Translations under genes and position numbers: made by a program | The notes under the pieces: generated by a model | Told to the model about the DNA's origin: nothing | Seen by the model: only the letters and a program-made list of their open reading frames with translations | Databases searched by the model: none | Assembly: GCA_016720585.1 (NCBI GenBank) | Contig: JADKKH010000001.1 | Location: 620,001 to 684,000 of the forward strand | Origin: Chitinophagaceae bacterium | Lineage (GTDB): Bacteria; Bacteroidota; Bacteroidia; Chitinophagales; Chitinophagaceae | Direction: 5' to 3' | DNA length: 64,000 nt | In this document: in pieces, positions 17,172 to 24,683 of the stretch | Layout: the number at the start of each line of letters is the position of its first letter | Position numbering within the stretch: position 1 is the first letter of the stretch

Positions 17172-17840
17172 TCAGACAGAGAAATCTGTCCCTTCAATTT
17201 CTGCATGATTGGGGTGCCAGATATTTGAAAACGCTCCAAGGATAGCTTTGCCATTTTCAAACTCCAGCCGGTGGAGTTTTAATTGTTCAATATCCTCCTT
17301 CAGAACTTTCCTGTAAATAGGATAGAGGGTGCCACCTTTTGTGCCGGCGGGTTTATCCGGTTCATATTGAAATTGCGGATCCACCAGGGTTCCTCTCGGG
17401 TACATGATACCGGGAACTCCTTTGCCCCGAAGGTCCAGATCATCCGGATGTTCCAGTCCAAGGGTATGACCATATTCATGGGCTGCCGTCGTAGATCCTT
17501 TATATAAATTCTCCAGCTTGAAATAACCGCTGTTGCAGCCAAGCCCGTCAACAAAAGAAATATTACCATGCGCAAATTCTTCAATCCGGAAATAATTATT
17601 TTTCGGGTCAAGGTTTTGATAAATTTCTATATCGGTAATGCCGGGCAGAAAGGTTGCAGTAATATTGAAGCGAACAGAAAATTGCAAATCCTCAAGCGTC
17701 AAGGTGGCTTTTGATTCATTCCACATGGTTTCAATTTCATCACGGATAAGAACGGTTAGTTCCGGATTGGCGGCATTACCATACGTGATAATATGCGAAT
17801 AAATATTAAGCTGCTGATTGTCCAGCTCTGCAGATCCCAT
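17172..17840 (-). CDS. Metzincin-type zinc metalloprotease without visible signal peptide
   Basis: The 222-residue protein carries the metzincin zinc motif HEYGHTLGLEH at residues 121-131 (H121, E122, H125, H131), followed by PDD and a Met-turn candidate GVPGIMYP near residue 146. This fits matrixin-like (M10) peptidases. A substrate cleft strand precedes the motif. The start MGSAELDNQQ is not a signal peptide, although the family is normally exported and the gene just upstream is a secreted protein. The gap to that gene is 5 bases, so the two are co-transcribed. The protein may act inside the cell or travel by another route. Substrate unknown. Confidence 0.7.
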   Translation of the reverse strand: MGSAELDNQQLNIYSHIITYGNAANPELTVLIRDEIETMWNESKATLTLEDLQFSVRFNITATFLPGITDIEIYQNLDPKNNYFRIEEFAHGNISFVDGLGCNSGYFKLENLYKGSTTAAHEYGHTLGLEHPDDLDLRGKGVPGIMYPRGTLVDPQFQYEPDKPAGTKGGTLYPIYRKVLKEDIEQLKLHRLEFENGKAILGAFSNIWHPNHAEIEGTDFSV

Positions 17841-17845
17841 GGCAG

Positions 17846-18526
17846 TTATTCAGTTTGCGTAATTTTTACTGCAGATTTTTTTATCCAGCCATAAATAAAT
17901 TTTCCGGCAGGTGAAATAAATTCTGTATAAAAAGTGTTTTTATTTTCTGTAACGCTGATCAGGGAGTCGCCTTTTACAAAATATTGTTTTTTAGTAAAGG
18001 AAATCATGCAGTTTTCATCCTGGAAAACTTCGGCTTTTCCGGCAGTGATAACAGCAGTGGGCAACCCCTGATATTCTTTTTTTAACCATTTATTATTTAA
18101 CAGTGGCTGAACTTCCAGTCTCGGATAATCACCATCTGCATTTACGCCATTTCCAAAACCACAATTGAAAGAGGTTGATTCACTATTAATGGTTATAGTA
18201 TTATTTGTGATCTTAAATTTCAGGATGCATGGATTCGTTGCATCTTCAAAAGTATTATCGAAGGAAGCCGTATCATTTGCAAAAGTGATGGTGCCGTCTG
18301 TTTCGCCCCTGTTCCAGCCCGGAGGGCCATTAAGAACATCCAGCCAGAATCGGTATTTACTCCCGTCCATTTTTATCAATACCAATGTACCACCCGGTAT
18401 AGCTGTTTTATCTTTCGGGTGACTATCACCAGGCAGTTTGTAGCCATAAGAACCGGAATAATTTACCTGTGCAAAAATTGGCAGGCAAATAAACATTACA
18501 ATTGCTGACAAAAAAATTCTTTTCAT
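17846..18526 (-). CDS. Secreted protein with C-terminal SH3-like segment
   Basis: Not a family I can name. The protein has 226 residues with a clear signal peptide (MKRIFLSAIVMFICLPIFAQ) and no lipobox. The first two thirds are beta-rich (YSGSYGYKLPGD ... YRFWLDVLNGPPGWN ... ISFTKKQYF) and resemble lysozyme-inhibitor-like or META-like beta barrels in composition only. The end (TEFISPAGKFIYGWIKKSAVKI) looks like an SH3b module. It is followed 5 bases later by the metzincin gene, which suggests a secreted protein and protease unit, with DPP-IV just upstream on the same strand. Confidence 0.6.
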   Translation of the reverse strand: MKRIFLSAIVMFICLPIFAQVNYSGSYGYKLPGDSHPKDKTAIPGGTLVLIKMDGSKYRFWLDVLNGPPGWNRGETDGTITFANDTASFDNTFEDATNPCILKFKITNNTITINSESTSFNCGFGNGVNADGDYPRLEVQPLLNNKWLKKEYQGLPTAVITAGKAEVFQDENCMISFTKKQYFVKGDSLISVTENKNTFYTEFISPAGKFIYGWIKKSAVKITQTE

Positions 18527-18536
18527 AAAGTTGATT

Positions 18537-20696
18537 TTATTTTAAATATTCCATAAAATAATCCGTTACTTTCTGGTAGAGATGGGCCCGGTCTTTTCCC
18601 GCTACGTTATGTTCATGACCGGGATAGATCATATAATCTACCTGTACGCCCTTGTCAATTGCTGCTCTTACAAAGTTGACGGAATTTTCCTGCACTACCA
18701 CCGGATCCTGCAGGCCATGGATCAGCAATAATTTTCCTTTTAATTTCCCGGCCTGTGCGATTAAATTGGTGGCGGCATATCCTTCCGGGTTTTCCTGCGG
18801 TCTGTCCATATATCGTTCGCCATACATGATTTCATAGTATTGCCAGTTCATGACGGGTCCACCTGCTACACCAGCTTTAAAAACACCGGGATGATTCAGC
18901 ATGAAATCAGTTGTCATATATCCTCCAAAGCTCCAGCCAAATAATCCCATCCTGTCCTTGTCAATATAGGATTGAGCGGTGAGATAGCTCATAGCAGACA
19001 CCATGTCTTCCATTTGCACATCACCCGATCTCCGGAACATACTTTGTTCAAATGCTTTTCCCCGGTTATCACTTCCTCTTGTGTCAATGGTAAAGACGAC
19101 ATAACCTCTTTCAGCCATGTACTGGAACCAGTAATCGCCGGCGCCACCATTCCAGCTGTTAAGGATCATTTGTGCATGAGGCCCGCCATACCAGTAAACA
19201 ATAACGGGGTATTTTTTTGTGTCCGAAAAATTCACTGGTTTGAACAGCCGGCAAAAAATACTGTCACCGGTAGTATTTTTTATGGTGAAAAGGGAGAGTT
19301 CTCCCCGGGCATATTCTTTTAAAGGATTTTCTGATTGTAAAAGTATTTTTGTTTTTGCCGTAAGCAATTTTTTGACATCAAGTAATTGAATGGTTCGGGG
19401 ATTAGCCGGTGTACTATACACATCCAATACTGTACTTCCATCGCTACTTACCTGTGTGGCATGAACGGCGGGTACTGCTGTAATGCAATTCGTAAGTCCT
19501 GTTTTCAGGTTCAGTACGAACAGATTTTTATTAATGGGGGACAAAGCCGTAGAAGTATAAAACAGGTTTTCTCCTTTGGTATCAAAACCCTTTACCTCCA
19601 GCACCTCCAGGTTTCCCTGTGTTAATTGCTTCATCAGTTTTCCGGTAGAATCGTACAGGTATAAATGATTCCAACCATCCCGGTTGCTTTGCCAGATGAA
19701 CTGCCCGGGTTTATTCTTTACAAACAACATGGGGACCAATGGCTCCACATATTTTTCATCAGTTTCTTCAAATAAAGTTTTAATAAAATTTCCGGTGGAA
19801 GCGTCATATTGATTCAGCCACATATGATTTTGGCCCCGGTTCAGCACCGCAATAAAAATAAATTTATCATCCGGGCTCCAGGCGATGTTGGTGAGGTATT
19901 GCTCGGCAGGTTCTCCGGTTTTTAACCACAGCGTTGATTGGGTGGTTGTATTATAAACGCCAATGGTAACCTCATGGCTTTTATCTCCGGCCATCGGGTA
20001 TTTGATCAATTCCACTTTGGCAGGACGTTCCGACCAGTTGATGATCGGATAATCAGTCACCATGCTTTGGTCCATCCGGTAGAAAGCCAGTTGTGTACCA
20101 CTATTGCTCCAAAAGGTTCCTTTATTTATGCCAAATTCATCCCGATGCACAGAGGAAGCATAGACGATGTCTTTACTTCCATCAGTGGTTACCTGTTTTG
20201 CATTCCTGCCATCAGAAACATGTAAATTAAAATTATCCAGGTAGGCAATATAACCGGCGCTGCTTTCTTCCACATTTTCTTTGGCAGCCAATTCTTTTGG
20301 GATTATAGTTTTAGAAATATGAAGAAAAGGTTCCACTGCAATTTTACTTCCGTTAATGTTCATGATCCATTTTCCAGGGGCAAATTTTATGGCAGGCATA
20401 TTTTTTACGGTATCCAGGCCGGCTTGTTTCAGCTTCTTGTTTAATGACTCCAGCGTGAGAAAGACACTATCTGCCACCATTTTATTATTTCCTTTCATCC
20501 AAACATCTCTGCCATCTCCTTTTTTTAAATACACATAATCATTCGTTGATCCGTAGAATTGTAATTGTTGCAGATTTTGCGGGGCCAGCGTAGTTCTTGC
20601 TTTCAGAATGGCATCCTCCATACTCAGCATTTTATTCTGTGCGGTCAGACCGTTTGAAATAAAGAGCAGCAGGATAGCGATTAAGATTTTATTCAT
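18537..20696 (-). CDS. Dipeptidyl peptidase IV-type serine peptidase (S9B)
   Basis: Exported peptidase of about 719 residues. The ATG at 20696 begins MNKILIAILLLFISNGLTAQ, a good signal peptide; an ATG seven codons upstream is in frame. The N-terminal two thirds form the DPP-IV beta-propeller (repeated W-S-P-D and F-x-x-x-R-G-Q patterns). The catalytic domain has YWYGGPHAQ, the nucleophile motif GWSFGGYM, HGLQDPVV (Asp) and PGHEHNV (His). Such enzymes cut X-Pro dipeptides in the periplasm for peptide feeding. It is the first gene of a three-gene minus-strand group with the secreted protein and metzincin. Confidence 0.9.
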   Translation of the reverse strand: MNKILIAILLLFISNGLTAQNKMLSMEDAILKARTTLAPQNLQQLQFYGSTNDYVYLKKGDGRDVWMKGNNKMVADSVFLTLESLNKKLKQAGLDTVKNMPAIKFAPGKWIMNINGSKIAVEPFLHISKTIIPKELAAKENVEESSAGYIAYLDNFNLHVSDGRNAKQVTTDGSKDIVYASSVHRDEFGINKGTFWSNSGTQLAFYRMDQSMVTDYPIINWSERPAKVELIKYPMAGDKSHEVTIGVYNTTTQSTLWLKTGEPAEQYLTNIAWSPDDKFIFIAVLNRGQNHMWLNQYDASTGNFIKTLFEETDEKYVEPLVPMLFVKNKPGQFIWQSNRDGWNHLYLYDSTGKLMKQLTQGNLEVLEVKGFDTKGENLFYTSTALSPINKNLFVLNLKTGLTNCITAVPAVHATQVSSDGSTVLDVYSTPANPRTIQLLDVKKLLTAKTKILLQSENPLKEYARGELSLFTIKNTTGDSIFCRLFKPVNFSDTKKYPVIVYWYGGPHAQMILNSWNGGAGDYWFQYMAERGYVVFTIDTRGSDNRGKAFEQSMFRRSGDVQMEDMVSAMSYLTAQSYIDKDRMGLFGWSFGGYMTTDFMLNHPGVFKAGVAGGPVMNWQYYEIMYGERYMDRPQENPEGYAATNLIAQAGKLKGKLLLIHGLQDPVVVQENSVNFVRAAIDKGVQVDYMIYPGHEHNVAGKDRAHLYQKVTDYFMEYLK

Positions 20697-20737
20697 AAAA
20701 TTATTTATAGTAAACAAATGTAGCTATTATGGGTAAT

Positions 20738-20767
20738 AAAAAGCCCCCGGGATGCCGGGGGCTTTTT
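20738..20767 (-). terminator. Rho-independent terminator
   Basis: AAAAAGCCCCCGG-GATG-CCGGGGGCTTTTT is a 13-bp perfect stem with a 4-base loop. It lies between the small gene at 20784-21143 and the DPP-IV start. It ends the former's transcript and is symmetrical enough to work in both directions. Confidence 0.9.
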
Positions 20768-20783
20768 AGTTTATCAAATAGGT

Positions 20784-21143
20784 TTAGCCGGCGAAGTATG
20801 TTTTAAAAGCTTCACTCAGGCGTGCAAATTCTTTTTTTACCTGGTTCATGCCGATCAGCCCACCCGACATACCGGAGGAATCTTTATGCAGCATGACCGA
20901 ATAAAGTGCGCCTTCATTTTTTACGCTGACACTTTGTTTATGGTATTTTACAAAAGCGCCTAATAAAAGGCGTAACACCCGGTTTCCTTTTGTGTAGGTA
21001 TGTGTTTCGCCTTCCGCAGATTTCAGGGTATATCCTTCTGAAGTAAAAAAAAGGTTGAGTTTATTATCCAGTTCTTCTTTGGTACAGCCGGTAATATTAT
21101 AAATGATCCGGTCTTTAGCAAAATCAACAACGGTAGCTTGCAT
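20784..21143 (-). CDS. Conserved-looking small protein of unknown function
   Basis: 119 residues, no signal peptide or membrane helix. The sequence has an alternating pattern of beta strands (YNITGCTKEELDNKLN, HTYTKGNRVLRLLLGAF, ALYSVMLHKDSS) and a C-terminal amphipathic helix (VKKEFARLSEAFKTYF). A short glycine-rich turn MSGGLIGMNQ lies between. I do not recognise a family. It has its own terminator (20738) and is separated from the transposase gene by palindromic sequence, so it is probably a single-gene unit. Coding appearance is good: standard codon use and an ATG start. Confidence 0.55.
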   Translation of the reverse strand: MQATVVDFAKDRIIYNITGCTKEELDNKLNLFFTSEGYTLKSAEGETHTYTKGNRVLRLLLGAFVKYHKQSVSVKNEGALYSVMLHKDSSGMSGGLIGMNQVKKEFARLSEAFKTYFAG

Positions 21144-21168
21144 GGTTATATAGTTTTGGTTAATGGAT

Positions 21169-21243
21169 AACGGAACTATTGTTCCGTTTAATCAGCTGGT
21201 AAGGAGTTCCGGTTTTCAGTTTACTGGAATTCCGTTCCGGCGG
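21169..21243. repeat. Palindromic (REP-like) sequences on the 3' side of the RAYT gene
   Basis: AACGGAAC-TATT-GTTCCGTT (21169-21188) is a perfect 8-bp stem. It is followed by a second imperfect pair GGAGTTCC ... GGAATTCC and by CCGTTCCGG. The words GGAAC/GTTCC match the palindrome on the other side of the transposase gene (21929-21972). Confidence 0.7.
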
Positions 21244-21277
21244 TTTCAGTCGGGAAGATATTAAACAAAAACCAATT

Positions 21278-21919
21278 TTAACTTTTCGTATTTTCCAGCC
21301 TGAATTCCTTTTCTAATTCCGGATGAATATAGGTCCATTTCCAATCTGACCATTTTTCAACTATCCCCGCTTTCACCGGATTTTGAATGCAATAATTTAC
21401 TGCCCGGAAGAAATGAGCATTGTTCCGGAAAATTGTATCATAACTTTCCTCAGCCCAGAATGGTCCCGAGCGGCCAAGTACCTTGTTGCCTTGAACCGCT
21501 GTAAATTTCTTATGATTCTGTAATATCACATTCAATAAGGGGCTGCCTTTAATTGTTAAAAGCAATATATGTGCGTGGTTGCTCATAATGCAGGCACACC
21601 AAAGTATATAATGTTTATTATTATTAAATAATAAAGAGTCCATAACAATCTTTGCTACCCTCTCATTTTTCAACCAATGTGGTTCGTTTAGATTTTTTTC
21701 TAATTCATTTTCAAAAGCTTCAAAATATTCTTGACGCAATTCTTCTCTCTTCTCCAATGATTGATTATCCGGAAGACTTTTTTGATAAGTATAATTTTCT
21801 TTCAGGGAGTTAATGACCTCTATAGGTAAGGAGCCGGCCAGTCTGTAGGTAATAAAAAAAAATTCTTCTGCTGGCTGCCAATGAGGTAATTTTCTGTTAT
21901 AGAAATATTTTTCATCCAT
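21278..21919 (-). CDS. REP-associated tyrosine transposase (RAYT, Y1 HUH family)
   Basis: Single-strand transposase-like protein of 213 residues. The ATG at 21919 (MDEKYFYNRKLPHWQPAEEF) is preferred over a TTG three codons upstream that overlaps the palindrome. The HUH metal-binding motif is MSNHAHILLL. The C-terminal part has the RAYT pattern SYDTIFRN...YCIQNPVKAGIV, with Tyr in ESYDTI or VNYCIQNP as the candidate nucleophile. RAYTs recognise and move REP palindromes. Here palindromes built from GGAAC/GTTCC lie on both sides of the gene, which fits a REPtron. It lies downstream of the fadN-like gene, where a thiolase gene is common in relatives. Confidence 0.85.
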   Translation of the reverse strand: MDEKYFYNRKLPHWQPAEEFFFITYRLAGSLPIEVINSLKENYTYQKSLPDNQSLEKREELRQEYFEAFENELEKNLNEPHWLKNERVAKIVMDSLLFNNNKHYILWCACIMSNHAHILLLTIKGSPLLNVILQNHKKFTAVQGNKVLGRSGPFWAEESYDTIFRNNAHFFRAVNYCIQNPVKAGIVEKWSDWKWTYIHPELEKEFRLENTKS

Positions 21920-21928
21920 AATGGACAA

Positions 21929-21972
21929 CGGAACTCCGTTCCGTTGGATTTATTGGTCGGAACGGAGTTCCG
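21929..21972. repeat. Perfect 15-bp inverted repeat next to the RAYT start
   Basis: CGGAACTCCGTTCCG (21929-21943) and its exact reverse complement CGGAACGGAGTTCCG (21958-21972) are separated by 14 AT-rich bases. Each arm is itself nearly palindromic. The repeat fills the space between the fadN stop and the RAYT start codon. Confidence 0.85.
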
Positions 21973-21978
21973 ACCTCC

Positions 21979-24360
21979 TTAATTCCTTACCGGCCTGCCA
22001 CTCTTCAACACACTTTGTATCCTCTCTAATGTTTTCTTCTCACCACAAAGAGAAAGAAATGCTTCCCTTTCCAGATCAAGTAGGTATTGTTCAGAAACCA
22101 AAGTTTGTTCACTCAGATCACCACCACACATTACATAGGCTAATTTTTTAGCTACTACGGAATCATGTTCGGTTGCATAATTAGCTGTCCGCATGGCATG
22201 AATACCGGAGTATAATGCACCGAGTGCAGACTGTCCCAATACTTTTATATCTTTTCGTTGAACGGGAGTTGTATAGCCGCTATCATATATTTCAATGACT
22301 GATTTTTTTGCTTCGGCAATTCTTCTGCCCTGGTTCATTACTATTTCATCCAATCCTTTCCGGTAAACACCCAGTCCAAAACCTTCGTGTGCAGAAGTGG
22401 CCACTTTGGCTGTAGCAATAGAAAGGAAACGATTCTTTAATGTGATGGTTTCGGGCTCATCTTCGTGCATTTCATCCGAAGCTCTTAATACAAATTCTTT
22501 GGTACCACCGCCACCGGGTATTAAACCTACTCCCAATTCAACCAAACCCGTATAAGTTTCTGCAGCGGGGCAACATTTGTCGGAATGTAAACTCAATTCA
22601 CAGGCACCACCCAATGCTAAACCATGCGGGGCCGTAACAACAGGGATCGAAGAATATCTTGCACGCATCATGGTATTCTGGAACATCCGGATAGCCATAT
22701 CCAGTTCATCATATTCCTGGTCGATCGCCAGCATGAATATCATACCTACATTGGCACCGGCGGAGAAGTTAGCGCCCTCATTGGCAATCACTAATCCTTT
22801 ATAACTTTTTTCGGCTTTATCAATGGCAGTTTGCATTCCCGCTAATACATCACCGCCTATGCTTCCCATTTTGGTGAACCATTGCAATCCGAGTACATCA
22901 TCACCTAAATCATACAACCGGCAACTTCCGTTCTTCCAGATCTGTTTATCGGTATAATTGCTCATGACAATAAAGGCCTCTGCACCCGGAAGCACTTTAT
23001 ATGTTTTTGAAGCGGGATCATAACAATATTTTTTACCGCCTTCAATTTTATAGAAAGATTTATTTCCAGCGGCAATCATTTCATCTACCCAGGCGGCTAC
23101 TTTATAACCGGCCGCTTTCATAGCTTCGGTGGTCTTGGTAACACCCAGTACATCCCAGCTTTCAAAGGCACCGATTTCCCAGCCAAATCCAGCCATCATG
23201 CCATCATCTACCCGATATAGTTCATCACTTATTTCGGGAATGCGATGTGAGATATAGGAGAATAATCCATAATGAAAGAGGCGGTAAAACTCACCGGCTT
23301 TATCAGAGCCGGCTACCAGCATTCTTAACCGTGTAGGTAAATCATCTATAGGCTTGGCGGCTTCTAGCGAAGAAAATCTGGGTTTTATTCTCGGTCCGTA
23401 TTCCAGAGTGTCAAGATTCAACGTGAGGATTTCTTTTTCACCACCTGCGCCTTTTGTTTTCTTAAAGAATCCCTGTCCTGTTTTATCCCCGAGCCAGTTA
23501 TTGGCTAACATTTTATCCAGCCAGGTAGGCGTTTTAAAATTATCTATGGCTTCATCATCCGGACAGTTGTCTGCAACTCCTTTGGCCACTTTCGCAAACG
23601 TATCCAATCCTACCACATCACCTGTTCGGAAAGTTGCAGATTTCGGACGCCCGATAACCGGTCCTGTTAATGCATCTATTTCATCAATGCTGAGTTGCAA
23701 TTTCTCTTTAATATTCATAACGGCCATCATGCTAAATACACCAATGCGGTTGGCGATAAAGGCCGGCGTGTCTTTACAAAGCACCGTTGTTTTGCCCAGG
23801 TACAAATCGCCATAGCTCATCAGGAATTCAACAATTTCCGGGTCGGTATGCGGGGTAGGAATTATTTCCAGTAGCCGTAGATATCTTGGCGGGTTAAAAA
23901 AGTGTGAACCACAGAAATGTTTTTTAAAATCAGCGCTTCTTCCTTCGGCCATCATGTGGATGGGAATACCAGATGTATTCGAAGTAATTAAGGTTCCCGG
24001 TTTACGGAATTGCTCTACCTGTTCAAAAACTTTTTGTTTGATATCCAGTCGTTCCACCACCACTTCAATGATCCAATCGCAATTGCCGATATCTTTCATA
24101 TTATCCTCGAAGTTGCCGGTGCTGATTTTTTTTATGACATCCTTATGGTATACCGGTGAAGGGTTACTTTTAATAGCAGCAGTTAAAGCATCATTGACGA
24201 TCTTATTCTTGTCGGAGGGTTTCTGGAATCCTCCTTCGGGGGGCGGTGGGGCGATATCTAATAATAAAACCTGGACACCAATGCCCGCAAAATGACAAGC
24301 AATTCGTGAACCCATTACACCGCTACCTAAAACGGCCACTTTCTTGATTGAACGTTTCAT
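21979..24360 (-). CDS. fadN: 3-hydroxyacyl-CoA dehydrogenase / enoyl-CoA hydratase, FadN type
   Basis: Bifunctional beta-oxidation enzyme of 793 residues. The dehydrogenase comes first (NAD loop VAVLGSGVMGSRIACHFAG, residues 8-26; FFNPPRYLRLLEIIP; IANRIG). The crotonase domain follows from about residue 480 (ANEGANFSAGANVGM; APHGLALGGACELSLHSD; GLIPGGGGTKE). This order is that of Bacillus FadN, not of FadB/FadJ. Residues 37-45 (APPPPEGGF) lie right after the NAD-binding beta strand and are encoded by a palindrome-type element (24226-24251). Relatives usually have a thiolase and acyl-CoA dehydrogenase next; here the next gene is a RAYT. A palindrome upstream (24420) may be an operator. Confidence 0.9.
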   Translation of the reverse strand: MKRSIKKVAVLGSGVMGSRIACHFAGIGVQVLLLDIAPPPPEGGFQKPSDKNKIVNDALTAAIKSNPSPVYHKDVIKKISTGNFEDNMKDIGNCDWIIEVVVERLDIKQKVFEQVEQFRKPGTLITSNTSGIPIHMMAEGRSADFKKHFCGSHFFNPPRYLRLLEIIPTPHTDPEIVEFLMSYGDLYLGKTTVLCKDTPAFIANRIGVFSMMAVMNIKEKLQLSIDEIDALTGPVIGRPKSATFRTGDVVGLDTFAKVAKGVADNCPDDEAIDNFKTPTWLDKMLANNWLGDKTGQGFFKKTKGAGGEKEILTLNLDTLEYGPRIKPRFSSLEAAKPIDDLPTRLRMLVAGSDKAGEFYRLFHYGLFSYISHRIPEISDELYRVDDGMMAGFGWEIGAFESWDVLGVTKTTEAMKAAGYKVAAWVDEMIAAGNKSFYKIEGGKKYCYDPASKTYKVLPGAEAFIVMSNYTDKQIWKNGSCRLYDLGDDVLGLQWFTKMGSIGGDVLAGMQTAIDKAEKSYKGLVIANEGANFSAGANVGMIFMLAIDQEYDELDMAIRMFQNTMMRARYSSIPVVTAPHGLALGGACELSLHSDKCCPAAETYTGLVELGVGLIPGGGGTKEFVLRASDEMHEDEPETITLKNRFLSIATAKVATSAHEGFGLGVYRKGLDEIVMNQGRRIAEAKKSVIEIYDSGYTTPVQRKDIKVLGQSALGALYSGIHAMRTANYATEHDSVVAKKLAYVMCGGDLSEQTLVSEQYLLDLEREAFLSLCGEKKTLERIQSVLKSGRPVRN
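24226..24251. repeat. G/C-rich element inside the fadN-like reading frame
   Basis: CCTCCTTCGGGGGGCGGTGG on the + strand (24231-24250) forms a CC(T)CC/GG(G)GG stem and reads as APPPPEGGF on the coding strand. This peptide interrupts the loop after the second Rossmann strand, where homologs normally have only a few residues. The frame is kept. Confidence 0.6.
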
Positions 24361-24683
24361 AATTTGTTTTTTTCCTCTCTGCGACCCTTCCGGGGAAATT
24401 TGAAAGGTCTAAAATTAGTTAGTTATGCAACTATTAGTAAAAATCGAAGATATGTGTTTTTACTAAAAACTGTAATGACCGTCGGGGTTTACATGCGTGA
24501 AGCCTGGTCCCATACTCTTTCAGGTTTTAAAATTGTGTACCTCTTTTAGTGTTTTTACCATCGCAGGATGGGATTTTTCCCCTTTCATTATTGTTTTGTA
24601 TCAATAACGGGGTTGGTCAGGGAAATAGCACAATTTTCAAAAATCAGTTCCGTTAGATATCCGTTAATACAGCATCCATATCT
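24361..24683. other. Divergent control region between fadN-like gene and histidine kinase
   Basis: 323 bases without a gene. The left end holds a possible minus-strand -7 box (TAATTTTA, 24410-24417) and a palindrome (24420-24433). The rest is AT-rich with no clear repeat or terminator; promoters for both neighbours must lie here. Confidence 0.5.
24420..24433. promoter_or_regulatory. Candidate operator upstream of the fadN-like gene
   Basis: TAGTT-ATGC-AACTA is a perfect 5-bp inverted repeat within the longer imperfect dyad TTAGTTAGTTATGCAACTAT. It lies just upstream of a possible -7 box for the minus-strand gene, a fitting place for a repressor. TetR and MarR family regulators often control fatty-acid genes, but no regulator gene is seen nearby. 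Confidence 0.35.
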
